A stretch of DNA of 64,000 bases from Dichomitus squalens LYAD-421 SS1 (lineage: Eukaryota > Basidiomycota > Agaricomycetes > Polyporales > Polyporaceae). Shown one piece after another: positions 1 through 11,611 of this stretch (position 1 is the first letter of the stretch; each line of letters starts with the position of its first letter). The position numbers were made by a program, and so were the translations under genes. Under the pieces are notes generated by a model. That model did no database searches. It saw nothing but the letters and a program-made list of their open reading frames with translations, and was not told the origin of the DNA. The stretch covers positions 349,590 through 413,589 of the forward strand of contig NW_006766896.1 in the NCBI RefSeq assembly GCF_000275845.1, given 5' to 3'.

Positions 1-682
1 CTGGTTTACACAGCTTGCCTAATACAGCCGTCACAAGATATGGAACGGCACAGCCGGTTACTGCAATAACCGAGGCTGTACTACTCATGTGGTACACACA
101 CAGCTTCGCTGTGTACGCACTGCTTCTCTGTGCGACTGTGCATCCTGGGAATGTACTGTATAGTACTACGTAGCCACAGATGTACAGTAGTATATATAGG
201 GGACCTCTGTACCCCCAATCTACAGTTCAGTTCACTCGAACATCTCCTCTCATCGCTCTAACAAGCCTCTTACAACCAACAACCCTTCTAGGTGAGTTGC
301 AGGCTATCCGCTGTCGTTGCCACCCGTGGGAGAGGCCTTCGCCCCCCCGGGTTCAACAGCACAGACGACCCGGACTTGATGCTGCCGCGAGTACCTCCGT
401 CGTCCACTCGTATCGCAGGGATTTGGCAGTCGAGGAGACCGACCGCGCCACAAACCGCATCTTCCACGATCGCTATCCTCGCCTGGAAGCGCATCGCAGC
501 ATTTCGCAAGCCATGACGACGATCGGCACCCTCTTCTCAACATGACCTCGCCCTGACGTCACGACGTGTACTCGACGCTGTTCAATCCAAATTCCCGAAC
601 CCGCTTGCGTCGTTTTGCGCAACTCTCCTTCTACCATCTCACCTCTGTGCCAGCTACCCATTCTCCATTCTGCACGCACAAC
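1..682. other. Upstream region of the caleosin gene
   Basis: No supportable protein gene was seen. A TATA-like run lies at 191-198 and is followed, from about 220, by pyrimidine-rich sequence with CAACA/CTCTT runs typical of fungal transcription starts. If transcription starts there, the caleosin leader would be about 450 nt. A 5' UTR intron is conceivable (GTGAGT at 292) but unproven. A short hairpin with arms ACACAGC and GCTGTGT lies near 97-113. Confidence 0.4.
191..198 (+). promoter_or_regulatory. TATA-like box
   Basis: The sequence TATATATA precedes a CT-rich stretch by about 30 bp and lies upstream of the caleosin start at 683, on the same strand. Spacing and composition fit a fungal core promoter. 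It could instead drive an unrelated transcript, because the nearest ATG-initiated frames here have no recognisable product. Confidence 0.35.
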
Positions 683-1722
683 ATGGCGGCAACGGCGGCG
701 GAGACGATGCATATGAGGAAGACGGGCGCTCAGAACATCACTGAACTCGACAAGTCGCAGCACCCGAAGGTGAAAACGGCCATCCCACAGCAGACGGTCA
801 CCATGGAGAGGCCCCCGTACAACCCCCCCTCCGAGCCGGAGGGCCTTCGCAACCCTGGTAAGCCTGCATGCATGCACCTTCACCCGGTGTCCACGCCAAC
901 GCACTCATCGAAACACATCTCGCGACGCGTACTGACCGCACGTGTCTATAGGAACCGCAAGGGCACACATCGCCGCGACGCCCGCCGCCCCCGGGGGCAC
1001 CCCAGGCTGGCGCGACGAGCACGCGCACCAGACGGTGCTGCAGCAGCACGTCCTTTTCTTCGACCCCGACGGCGACGGCGTCATCTGGCCGCTCGACACC
1101 TTCTGGTGCTTCTATGCGCTCGGCTTCAACGTCTTCCTCAGCATCTTTGCCGTGTTCGTCATCCATCCGACGTTCACGTACGTGACGTGCCCCGGCTGGC
1201 TGCCCGACCCGTTTCTGAGGGTGTGGACGGGGAGCATACATAAGGGCAAGCATGGGGGCGACACGGGGGCGTATGATTCGGAGGGGCGGTTCATACCGCA
1301 CAAGTGCGTACCGAGACGATATTCGCGGCGGGTTGATTGACAGACAGAATTACGCCTCGCAGATTCGAGGATTGGTTCTCCAAGTACGGCAAGGGCAAGG
1401 ACGGCGTTACGCTCGGTGACGTCTTCGATGCTCATAAAGGCCAGAGGGTCATCTTTGATCCCATCGGCTGGACCGCAGAGATGCTCGAATGTGAGTGCAA
1501 CTTGCTGACTTCCGCTCGACGCATGTAGAAGGTACTCACCCTCATGCTTGGTTAGGGCTTGCGACGTACGTAATGCTTTGGCCAGAGGACGGTGTCATGA
1601 AGAAAGAGGACTGTCGACGCGTCTATGATGGCAGCATCTTCTACGATATCGCGATGGAGCGCATCGGTACGACGAACCCAAGGGGACAGTGGAAGAAGAA
1701 GCCGAACGATTGGGCCTGGTAG
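683..1722 (+). CDS. Caleosin-family protein (lipid-droplet peroxygenase)
   Basis: Four exons join in frame: 683-857, 952-1303, 1363-1490 and 1556-1722, giving 273 aa. All three introns are GT-AG. The protein has one canonical EF-hand (DPDGDGVIWPLDTFW, about residues 90-105), just downstream of the histidine-rich HAHQTVLQQH stretch where caleosins coordinate haem. A hydrophobic membrane segment follows (FWCFYALGFNVFLSIF). The C-terminal half carries ATYVMLWPEDG and ends GTTNPRGQWKKKPNDWAW. Caleosins are Ca2+-binding haem peroxygenases on lipid droplets or ER that transfer oxygen to unsaturated fatty acids. The start is the ATG opening MAATAAETMHMRK, which the downstream duplicate also has. No broken codons were seen, so this is the live copy of the pair. 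Confidence 0.9.
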
Positions 1723-1901
1723 GCCGCCAGAGAAACGCATATATTCATCATAATTCCTACAATTTCTCCGCTCTGCCGAATGTATAGGATTCGAGCTACA
1801 GAAGAGTAATTAGTCTGAATTCTGTGTACATGATCCCCCGAATTGGAGTAATCACCCAGATAGCTGTTCTAATCCAAAATGTAATCGCGCCGGACAACCG
1901 C

Positions 1902-3632
1902 CTACTCTCCCGGTGGCCCAATCGGTTCAGCTATCTCGTGTCCATCCACGTTGTCATCCTCGCTCATGCTCAAGTTGCCCTCCTGCACAAGGTAGTCATC
2001 CACCGAGATGGAGGCCCCAAGTGAACCAATGGCGTGCTCGAAAACCAGGGAGTGGTTCACGTTCGTTGATTGCATTCGTGACGACGATGTGGCGTCCATG
2101 GCCCGCATACTTGCGGACTGCAAGTGGAGCAGGAAGCGTGAGACGAGGACGGCGGTCAACCTGGGTTGTATTAGCAGGTCAGTGAGAGCACCAGTATCCA
2201 GGGAGAAAGATCCTGAGGTTCGCGTACGGGATTGTGAAGTTTGCTATCTCGCTAGTAGCTTGCAATGCAATTATATCAAACTGTAATCCCAGGAGTGAAT
2301 CAGTGTGCTTGCCAAGGTAAGGTATGATTTACCGAAACAATCGTCAACGCTAGATGCAGAGAGTTCAGAATGGCTAGAATCCTGAACACGCTGGAGGTGA
2401 GAAGTGATCTTATTCATTGGAACACAATGCAGCTCACAGGAAATACACCAAGCCTAAATGTGGGACTCATTAGCACTGCTAGCAATGGCTGATGCATGGA
2501 GGTCAGCACTCGCCATCTATCAAGAGGACGCCAGCAAGAGAGCCCTGTCGGACTCCCAGAGTGTGAATGCTGTGAGGTCGTGCAAGTGCGAACCAAGTGA
2601 CGCTGGCAGCAAGGCAGTCCGCTGCGATCAGGCACGATCGGGACACAATGGTCACTGACATGATCATTCAGCAGGATTAGCGAAGATCGCTCGTGACAGT
2701 CGCTTACGCCTGAGCAAGATACAATGAGGGTTAGTACGGATATGCGTATACATCCTAACAGTGTGCACTGACTTCTTGTCGAGACCCTCCGGTTCGTGTC
2801 CAATGGCAGAACAGCCAAATGGCGGCATGTTCCCGCCAGTGAGTCCGAAGCCGAATTGGGCCTGTTGGCAATGATTCAGAGCTTGACGGACAATAACTGA
2901 TGCGCTGCGAGAACCCTTACGAAATTGACCCCAAAAGGTACCATGGCAAGGACGAAGGTGATGGAGCATAAAGGGATGCTCTTTCGGAGTGCATAAACAC
3001 GAATTGCTGCAAAGGCTAGGAGGTCCTGAGTAGGCTGACTGTACACGTTGAATGCATAATGAGCATAGCGCACCTGCCACGATTAGGAATAATGTATAGA
3101 GAACCGCAGAAGATCCTTGTACGGACAATTTACAGCTTCACGAGGGCGGCCGTTTTGAGTCAGTTTTTGAATTCGTGCCGAGGAACGAGCCTATGAAATC
3201 AACTCACCTCTGGTGGTCACATAGCTCTTCTGCATCAGTGTAAAATACGGCAAAGTAACAATGCCTACCTCGTCTGATATGCTCAGTAGGGTCCCGAGAT
3301 TCCAAACAAGGTATAGTATAGTCAGGTACTTGTTCAGCCAGAACAGGATGGCTGCCCCAGTCAATTTGCGCCCCCAGAAACACCGTACTTCTTCTCCCGT
3401 GGTGAGTATCGCATCGTAGAGAAAGATCACTTCCAAAAAAAGTGTCGATCAGCATATCACTGGGATGTAGCTGAGTCCGCATACCTGCCCCTGCAATGAA
3501 GCAGTCATTCTGCGCAACGCTATGGCATTGAAAGAATTTTCAGTGTCCGCGCTTCTAGTCTGAGACGCGTAGATGTATAACATACAAAGTGCTGTATTCA
3601 GCGACGAATTGGCTGATTTGAGAAGAAGCCAT
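1902..3632 (-). CDS. DUF6533-type multi-pass membrane protein, copy A
   Basis: The start ATG is at 3632 (MASSQISQF). Exon 1 is 3586-3632, followed by a GTATGT intron ending TAG; the next exons carry VAQNDCFIAGA and FLYDAILTTGEEVRCFWG with RKLTGAAILFWLNKYL, the hallmark first block of the basidiomycete DUF6533 family. Downstream exons give AAIRVYALRKSIPL, AQFGFGLTGG and SRSCLIAADCLAASVTWF. The last gives LTAVLVSRFLLHLQ and an acidic tail ending EPIGPPGE at 1902. The family is predicted to have about seven membrane helices; its function is unknown. One or two middle introns near 3140-3270 could not be placed with certainty. The best-preserved exons show no stop codon, so it may be functional. 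It is convergent with the caleosin gene. Confidence 0.7.
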
Positions 3633-6367
3633 GACAGTAAGGAACCAGGATGGCTACGCGTTGGCGGTGGGAGGCTATCCACTTGGAGCAACGGTGTTGG
3701 GATACTTGTAGGCGACCTCCTAAGTGACTAAAACCTGCTCCTTATCTTCCGGCGTCGAGATTGATGATTCTTCCACCGACGAATTATAGTTTCATTGACA
3801 GCCAGGCACTGATACGTTTCAAATCAACTCTGGGCGTCCTTCATTTGACTCAATTGACCTCGCAAGGCGGTGTGTACATGCGTCTGTCCGCACCTGCCGG
3901 AGCGCGTCACGTACCGCTAATCCGATGCCTTGCTCCGCGTTGATTGTCTATCAAGATGGTCCATGACGAGAGGCTCCTAGCTCTTGTATCAGGCTCTCAT
4001 CATCGCCTACAACGCGCAAGTAGACTCAACGACTGTACGGCAGCAGTGCGGTTGTGCTGACGCTAGAGATGACACCATTTGAGATACGAAAATTGATATG
4101 GTTATCCTAGACTCCAACCTCAGGGCTGACAATTATCTGCGGGGAGGGAACATCATCCATACGTGGGAATACACGCATGATAGGGTAGACCGCTAGATTA
4201 ACAAGCGAATGTACAAGACAGCGATGGGGGAGAGGCGGCCGCGCGCGTGAATCAAACTGCGCAGGACAAGTCCCAAAGCGCAGGACAGCACAAAAGGACG
4301 CTGACAAGCGATGGGGTAAGTACGAAAGAGACACGCGTACTTCACTGCATGACTTTCTCCTCTCATCTCTCCGTCGCCTTCGGGTAGCCTTGATCTGGGA
4401 AACCATGCAGCGCCGCAGTAGGCGCGTTCTCCCCGTCGATGTCACGGGCATGATGAGCTCCTGCGAAAACGCTGGCGTACGCGCGTCTCTTCGCATCTTT
4501 GCGTAGCAAGACATGACGCACCGTCATGATGAACTCGTCATGCAGGAACAGCCTCGACATGAGGCTGAGGTTTTCGCTCTACTGTCCAAGGATCATGGCC
4601 GCAGTCCCGAGGGGAACTTGCCCTTCACCTCTCAATCGTCCTTCAAGATTGCCTGTACGACCTCCGGATGGAACGATGCTGCGAGTCATACTCTGACGCC
4701 GACACGGCAAAGTCAGGCCCAAGCATAAGTGCACACGCACATATCGCCATAGGGGAAGAACCCGACGTTGACGGCAGGCGCTGCGCATGACCGCAACACC
4801 GAACACTGACCGCAACACCGAACACTGACCGCAACACCGAACACTGACCGCAACACCGAACACTGACACCCTAATCTGACTCCTCTTGCGCTTCTTCGCG
4901 CGCGAGGATTGATCATGCAATCGACCAAGGCGGGGAAGACTTGGGACGCGACAGACTAGGGGGTCACATGACTGCGCTATACGTGACGGCTACCCTGCAC
5001 GAAGCACGAAGGAGTGCACGCTCGCCTTGTGCTAGTTCACGGTCGTGGATCGACGGGTCGCCCGTATCGTAGTGCCGGAGCGCAAGGTGCCGCTACCTAC
5101 ATAACGCGTTAGCAACGTACTCGACTGTTTCGATAGAGTGATACAGTTCATGGCAGGTATACATGCCGCAGCGAACGCATGAATGGTCTTTCCGGGCGGT
5201 TTGCGCAAGGTGGACTATCCATTGAGCGCTCCGCTTACCAGCAACATGCGCAGCTTCGCGGCAAACGTTTGCAGTGAGACAGCGTGCAAGCCCAGGACGT
5301 TGCTAAGATGTGCGCACCGTCATTCGTTGCCAGCCGATTGTCCCCGAGATAGACTCCAGCGAGTGTAGGCTCGCGGCCCCTTCCCCAATTCCGTCACTCG
5401 TAGTGGGCCGACGTCCAACACGGTCATACATGCAGGACCAGTCGCAGATTCGGAAACGTTCACCCGCTATTCATGAGCTCACTGACCTCGTGTCTGAAGG
5501 TGCCCGCAGACCGAGTGTGCAGAAGGAGGTCGTGATAGGAGGAAGGCGCATCAGCGGCGGTAGTCGTTGTCGACTTGAGCTCGGTGTCCATGGATGCTGC
5601 CATTGCGGCAGACGATAAGGCTCCATAGAGGCATGATAATCGGGATGTTGGAGGGTAGGGCGCGGGGAGGAATATCAATGACAATTTGCGAACGTAGGCG
5701 AGGATGGTACTGGCGGTGGACCGGTGTTATGTTGAGAATGAGCTGGAGCGTCTCGAATCGCGCTTGCCCATAGGTCCGTCCCGGGCCGGATTTCCCGGCG
5801 ACTGTTCCTAATACTTAGCGCCAGCTCAGGCGCGGCTAGACGACACTTACGGTTCTTTGCCCTCCCCCTTGTCCGTACTCGTCTCACCTGCACCTGCTCT
5901 GGGACCCCGCCAATGTGCATGTCAGCATCATGAGCTAGTGCCATACCATTGTGCTAAGGTCCCGCTGTGACGTCCTGCAGTGGTTCCCCATCCTACAAAA
6001 AACGGACATCGCCCGAACAAGGAAGTTCAAGGTGAACAGCGTCGACGATGTACTACTACTAGAGTGGCACTACTGCACCTTAGAGCGGCTCGATCCGTCT
6101 ACGTTGACGTCCTCCGATTTCTCTATACATCTTCCGGATTGCGGACGCGGCATTGAGGTTGTCGTGCTGACCTGGAGGATACACCACGGTGCATGCTCCC
6201 GGGCGTCTCGCCTGGGACCTCTTGTCCCTGCTCAAGGTATCTATATCACTTTCTGTGCTCAAGTCTGATATCGTCCCGACGCGAACCGCGAACTTGCCTC
6301 ACGAATATCGTGGAAGTGGCGTATGGCACTAAGGTGCCGATGCGCTGTCCTTCAAATCAAATGTAAG
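3633..6367. other. Gene-poor spacer of duplication unit 1
   Basis: No convincing gene was seen. It holds a 19-bp tandem array (4789-4864), a stretch near 5000-5400 that recurs near 10850-11250, and at 5840-6335 the 5' flank and a small piece of a P450 coding region also found at 12190-12570. The ORFs here are short, overlap on both strands and match no recognised family. The last 30-40 bases join the P450 piece directly to the start of the second caleosin. Confidence 0.5.
4789..4864. repeat. Tandem repeat, four perfect 19-bp units
   Basis: The unit GACCGCAACACCGAACACT is repeated four times without a mismatch (4789-4807, 4808-4826, 4827-4845, 4846-4864). No equivalent array appears at the matching place in duplication unit 2, so it probably expanded after the duplication or was lost there. 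No coding role is evident, because 19 is not a multiple of three. Confidence 0.95.
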
Positions 6368-7431
6368 ATGGCGGCAACGGTGGCGGAGAGGATGCATATG
6401 AGGAAGACAGGCACTCGTCCCAGCGCGGACCTCGCCGAGTCGCAGCACCACAAGGTGCAGATGGCCATCCCACAGCAGATGGGCATCATAGAGAGGCCCA
6501 TGTACGACCATTGTCGATCCTGGTAGGCTTGCACTCGTTGATGTGAGTGTGACTGTGATGCTCCCGGGCCAGTTCCCACCCTCTGTCCATGCCAATGCAC
6601 TCATTGAAATACATCGCGCGACGCGTACTTACCGCACGCGTTCATAGGAACCGCAAGGGCACACATTGCCGCGACGCCCGCCACCCCCGGGGGCACCCCA
6701 GGCTGGCACGACGAGCATGCGCACCAGACGGTGCTGCAGCAGCACGTCGTCTTCTTCGACCCCGACGGCGACGGCGTCATCTGGCCCCTCGACACATTCT
6801 GGTGTTTCTACGCGCATGGCCTCAACTTCTTCCTCCTCGGCAGTGTCTTCGCCGTGTTCGTTATCCGCCCCACATCCACGTAAGTGACATGCCCCGGGTA
6901 GCTTCCCGGCCCGTTCTTGCGTGGGTGGACGCGCAGTATACCGCAGTGGAAACGGCGCTACGGGGGCGTATAACTCGGTGGGCCTATTCACACCTCCAAA
7001 GTACGTAGCACGTCTGTCTTTGCCGAGATGGATGGCGGACAAACTGACAGAATGACGTGTCGCAGGTTCGAGGATTGATTCTCCAAGAACGGCAAGGGCA
7101 AGGATGGCGTAACACACGGTGGCGTCCTCGACGCTCACAAAAGCCAGAGGGCTAGCTTTGACTCCATCGGATGGACGGCAGATATGCTCGAAAGTGAGTG
7201 AAGGTGTTATACACTGACCTCTACTCTACGAATACTGAAGGTATTCACCATCATAACTTGGGTAGGGTTTTCGACGTACGTCATGCTGTGGTCGGCGGCT
7301 GGTGTCATGATGAAGGAAGCTGCCGGCGCGTCTATGATGGCGGTGTCTTCTGCGACATCGCGGTCAAACGGATTGGTACGACGAACCCCAGGGGTCAGTG
7401 GAAGGAGAGGCCAAGCGATCGGGCATGGTAA
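6368..7431 (+). pseudogene. Caleosin pseudogene (second copy)
   Basis: A degraded duplicate of the caleosin at 683. It opens with MAATVAERMHMRKTG, but exon 1 hits a stop after the CRSW codons near 6526. Exon 2 is well kept, with the EF-hand DPDGDGVIWPLDTFW near 6760, until a stop codon after RPTST near 6883 and further lesions before 7010. The middle has several single-base changes, and the last exon is frame-shifted between TYVMLW and the restored end QWKERPSDRAW at 7431. Multiple independent lesions mean it cannot give a full caleosin. It lacks the 5' flank of the intact gene: homology starts at the ATG, right at the duplication junction, so it probably lost its promoter as well. Confidence 0.88.
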
Positions 7432-7595
7432 GGGGCTGCAGATAGACATTCGCCGTCTGCGTGGTTCGATGCAGTGTATAAGCACCTTTGGACGCGGAGC
7501 GGCTCGTATCGAATCCGCTACTGTACATATATTCCTCGCGTCAGTCTCGTCACTTCCCTATAGCTAGATCCCGACATTATTCGTCCAAGATAACA

Positions 7596-9323
7596 CTACT
7601 CCGGCGATGTCTGATCGTAGCCTCCTCCTGCAGCCATGTCGATATCTTCACTCTCATCCGCATCGACCTCTTGTTCAACATTATAATCATCGGCCGTGAT
7701 CGACGCTGCGAGTGACCCGACAACTCGCTCGAAAGTGATAGAGCGATCGGGATCTGGGGCCGACGAAGCCTGCGAAGAGGACAAGGAACCGACAGCCCGG
7801 AGACTGGCTGACTGCAGGTGTAATAGAAACCGTGAAAGCAGAATAGCAGATATCCTGGTTTTGATACGCAATTGCACGATGTATGTCAGATAGAAAAACA
7901 AGACCAGGTAAGTGATTGTCACACATACGGAACTGTGAAGTCTCCCACGACGCTAGTAGGCTGCAGTGCTCCTATTTCGAGCTGTAGTGTTTAGGTCGCC
8001 AAAAATATCTGTGTCATTAATGGAGAACACAGGTTTACCGAAAGCAATGTAAACGCCAAATGCAAACAATTGAGGACCACCAGAGTCCTATATTGGCAAA
8101 TTGTGAGCAATGACACGCTTCGATGATCCCCGCTGAGGCTCACGCGAAGTAAATTGTACCTGGGTGAATCTATCAGCAGTGATGCAAGGAGAATTCCATT
8201 TGGGCCCAATCTCACCATCGACTAGAAAAACACTGGAAAGAGTTCCCTTTGGCCGAACCATATGGAGGATGCTGCGGGATCGGTCCAGCGTGAACCATGT
8301 TGCAGTAATAGCGAGGCAGTCCGCTGCAATCACGCATGAGCGCGTGACGATTGTTACTGGTTCAAGCATCAACTAGGAGGAGCAGACATATGCATTTCTA
8401 TCCCCTCACATCTAGGAAACATGAAATTGCAGTCAGTATGCAGACGGTAGCGACACTTAGAGAGAACCTACTTCTTTCCAAGGTCAACGGACACAGTATC
8501 CACTGCCTGACAACCAAATGGAGAGATGTTCTCCCCTGTGAGTCCAAAACGAAAGAATGTCTATCAACGTGTCGATTATTATCGACTTGGACACGTGAGT
8601 TATCAAAACTTACAAAATTGGTTCCAATAGGCACCATGGATAGGATGAAGGTGATGGAGCCTAGAAGTAAGCTCTTTCGGAGGGCATATACGCGCATCGC
8701 TGTGAACACTAGGCGGCGAGAGTAGATATACTTCTTGGAATCGAAACAAGGAGAGTATCTCACCTGCTATGACTAGGAAGAGCAGGTAGTCTACCGCGAC
8801 ATCCCCTCTAACAGAAATCTTACAGCTACACACGAATGATCGGCTCTGGCCCCTGAAATGAAGACACATGAGGTGGTTCCAGCTCACCTCTAGTAGAGCC
8901 CCAGATTACATCAGTGTAGTTTGACGGTGGCTAGTGGGATAGAAAATACCTCGTCTGATATATTGTGACTGGTCGCAAGGTTCCAGACCATGTAAAGCAT
9001 CGTCATGTACTTATTCAGCCAGAAGAGAATGGTGGCTCCTGTCACTCTTCGGCCCCAGAAATACGTTACTTCTTGTCCGGTAGTTAATACTGCGTCGTAT
9101 AGGAAAACCACTGCGTTAGGGTGCTGTCAGCAATTTGTACTTGGGAACTCGTGTAAGGAGCCACGAGTCATTTGACTCACCTGCTCCGGCGAATATGCAG
9201 TAGTTATCGAGTATACTATGTCATGGGCATGACAGTCAGAAGCAACATGTTGAAGTGGGAAGGAGGCATAACATACAAGCTGGAATACTCAGAGATACGC
9301 TGTTGGTCTTGGGAAGAATCCAT
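7596..9323 (-). CDS. DUF6533-type multi-pass membrane protein, copy B
   Basis: A tandem paralogue of copy A with the same exon plan. The ATG is at 9323 (MDSSQDQQRISEY), with a GTATGT donor after the serine codons. The second exon gives ILDNYCIFAGA and the third FLYDAVLTTGQEVTYFWG and WLNKYMTMLYMVWNLA. Later exons show SCKISVRGDVAVDYLLFL, FTAMRVYALRKSLLLG and TRSCVIAADCLAITATWF. The last exon has AILLSRFLLHLQSASLR and an acidic tail to the stop at 7596. The short exon just after ISDEV (about 8885-8955) could not be read open in a consistent phase, so a splice or frame lesion is possible there. Its function is unknown for the family. Confidence 0.6.
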
Positions 9324-11536
9324 GAGGACGAGGGGCTAGAATTGCTACGCAAAGGTTTGTGGGAAGGCTCCAAGGGAAAACAAGTCGGAGTAGGCAGTTA
9401 TATATTGTCTGGTAATCTCTGAGCAGACCCGGCTCAATTCAAGGCTTGAGATGCTCATCATGCCAAATCAACGTCTATTTGTGTCATGATAGCATCTGTC
9501 GACGATCGGACACTGCCCAAACCTAATTCAACGACGTGAATTTGCAATGATGATGATGAAGAAGAGCTGAGTTTGAACTGTACTTCTATAGTAGTCGTAT
9601 GGATACGCAAGTCTCAACTGAACAGTCCTCAAGATACGTCAATAGTTCTAGTACACATCTGTTAGCGTGCAGCCTAAGTCTTGTGAGCGCTCGGACGACA
9701 CTATGGTCACCCTTGAAAATTTGAATGTGTGTCACCTGAGGTGATCTAGGGCTCGCGTCCCTTTTTATGAACAAGTCTCGGTGGCGGATTACAGTTTGCC
9801 TTCTCTTGAATGGTTCCGTGTTGTATTACATTGAAACTGAGCCCGAGTCTCATGAGACCCCTGACACCTCTCGCTTCCTGCAAAAAATTGCCGAAAAGGG
9901 AGTACCGTAGTGAGCTCGTAACCTATCGGCAGTTAGCACGAACTATCATAGAAGCCTCTTTGAGTCACCCGAATCGCGAAGCCCAACTGAATCCGCCTGC
10001 AACCGCATGGTCAGAGATGCAGAGTTAGGCCATGATATGATACCCCCGATATTTCGAGGCCTCTGCTGCCATATCGGTCCGCTGTAAAGACCGTATCCTA
10101 TGCAAATGAATTGCCTCAATGGGTACATAGAAGGCTCGGGAGCGCTTGTGTATCTAGAGCGCGACGCAAGAACGTACACGGCATAACATTTGGTAGGCAA
10201 CTCGTCTCTACTTAAAAAAACTCATAGCGGTAGGAGAATACTGTAACATGTGGGTGGTACTCACGAATTTGTGATAAGCTTCGGCGAGTATTTGCATGCA
10301 GCTCTGTAGCTTCCGTCAGATAGACGGCGTCACGCGCACCGGATTATCTCCTTTGGGAACGTATTGCTCAACATTAGGGGAACTACTCAAGGAAGGATAC
10401 TTCCGTTCTCTCTCTCATAGTATCCAGAGATGGATAGCGATATGTCTGGCTACCCGATGTCCGAAGCCTCATGACCACAGATAAGGTGGTCATTATCTTT
10501 TGCGCGGAGGCGCACTTGCAGGAGTTGAACGAGTATCCTGCCATGTTTCGTTTAGAACCTATGTCCCGCGCGAACCACCTTCCGAATCACCTTCGGAATA
10601 AGGATGGATCATGCAATAGACTTGGGCGACGAAGACTCGGGACACGACGGACTAGGCTCGGTTGCCTCGGGCGACCAGAAACGAGACCATCGAGACCGGC
10701 GCACCCTCTCCCAGGACACGCATATATGTCCACTATTAGCGCAGAGAGTACGCACTTGTAGACAAAGGAAAGCACGACTCGAACGGCATAGCGTGCAGAA
10801 CGTACTTGTTCAGGAGGGCCAAGTCTGTGCTATCCGTGGCGGCTCCTTTTTCTGCACGAAGGGATTTATACTCACCTTATGCTAGTTCAAGGTCGTGGAT
10901 CGACGGGTCGCCTGTGTCGTAGTGCCGGGATGTAAGATACCGCTACCTGAGTACATGCGTTAGCAACGTACTCGACGGTTTCAGTGTTGAGTGATAGATT
11001 TCATGGCGGGTACGAATGGTTACATGCCGTACCAAACTCATATTGAAGGCATGAGTGGTCTTCCCAGGCAATTTGCGCAGGGTGGTCGTCTGCTTACCGG
11101 CGGCATGCGCAGCTTCACGGCAGACGTTTGCAGTAGGACAGCGTGCAAGCCCACGACGTTGCAAAAATGTGCTTACAGTCATTCTTCGCCTGCCCTTGTC
11201 CACGGGACAGACTCCAGCGAGTGCAGGGTCGTCCCCTTCCCCAATTTCGTCACTCGTAGTGGACCGAAGTCCAGTACGGGGGATCCATGCAGAAGCAGTT
11301 GCAGATTCGGAGACGTTCGCTCGCTATTCATGTGCGGGCGGAGACACCGTCGATAAGTGTTGGGTTATTGGGAAAGGGGAAGATGTTCCTGAGGAAATGC
11401 GAGAACGCAAACAAGGACAGTACCAGCGGTGGTGTGTTCGAAATTAGAGCTGCAGCGCTAGCGTCTACATAGGAGCGCGCTAGGCCCGGGCCAGATTCCC
11501 GGGCCATCCGATTCTTCCTACTTAGCGCCAGCTCAG
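9324..11536. other. Gene-poor spacer of duplication unit 2
   Basis: No supportable gene was seen. From about 10600 to 11530 it matches the 4900-5830 spacer of unit 1, including the GTCGTGGATCGACGGGTCGC string. The stretch 9330-10600 shows little similarity to its counterpart. Only short ORFs without recognisable domains occur. Confidence 0.45.
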
Positions 11537-11544
11537 GTGCAGCC
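11537..11544. repeat. Left target-site duplication of the hAT-like element
   Basis: The 8-bp GTGCAGCC sits immediately outside the left terminal inverted repeat and is repeated exactly at 12190-12197. Duplication unit 1 has the unoccupied site GCGCGGCT at 5837-5844. Confidence 0.85.
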
Positions 11545-11611
11545 TAGGGTATGGTTAGAAAAGGATTCGGTTTTGAACTAGGGTATGGTTAGAAAAGGAT
11601 TCGGTTTTGAA
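11544..11611. repeat. Perfect 34-bp tandem duplication at the left end of the element
   Basis: The unit 11544-11577 (begins CTAGGGTATGG, ends TTTTGAA) is repeated without change at 11578-11611. It therefore includes a second copy of the terminal TAGGGTA. It lies inside the hAT-like element apart from its first base. Confidence 0.95.

Larger units (their letters stand above)
683..6335. repeat. Segmental tandem duplication, unit 1
   Basis: This block runs from the caleosin ATG through DUF6533 copy A to the 5' part of a P450 coding region. It recurs from 6368. Matching anchors are caleosin starts at 683 and 6368, DUF6533 stops at 1902 and 7596, the GTCGTGGATCGACGGGTCGC string near 5041 and 10889, and a CACCTGCTCTGGGAC-type string near 5890 and 12245. 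Offsets are about 5.7 kb, growing to 6.35 kb after the 645-bp insertion in unit 2. Homology looks good in genes and poorer in spacers, such as 3.7-4.9 kb against 9.4-10.6 kb. Confidence 0.75.

Noticed and set aside
7596..9323. Loss of the exon 2 splice acceptor in DUF6533 copies B and D
   Set aside because: I first placed the acceptor ten bases downstream, where B and D have no AG. Using the GTATGT donor and the upstream TAG acceptor, all four copies splice in the same phase, so no acceptor has been lost.
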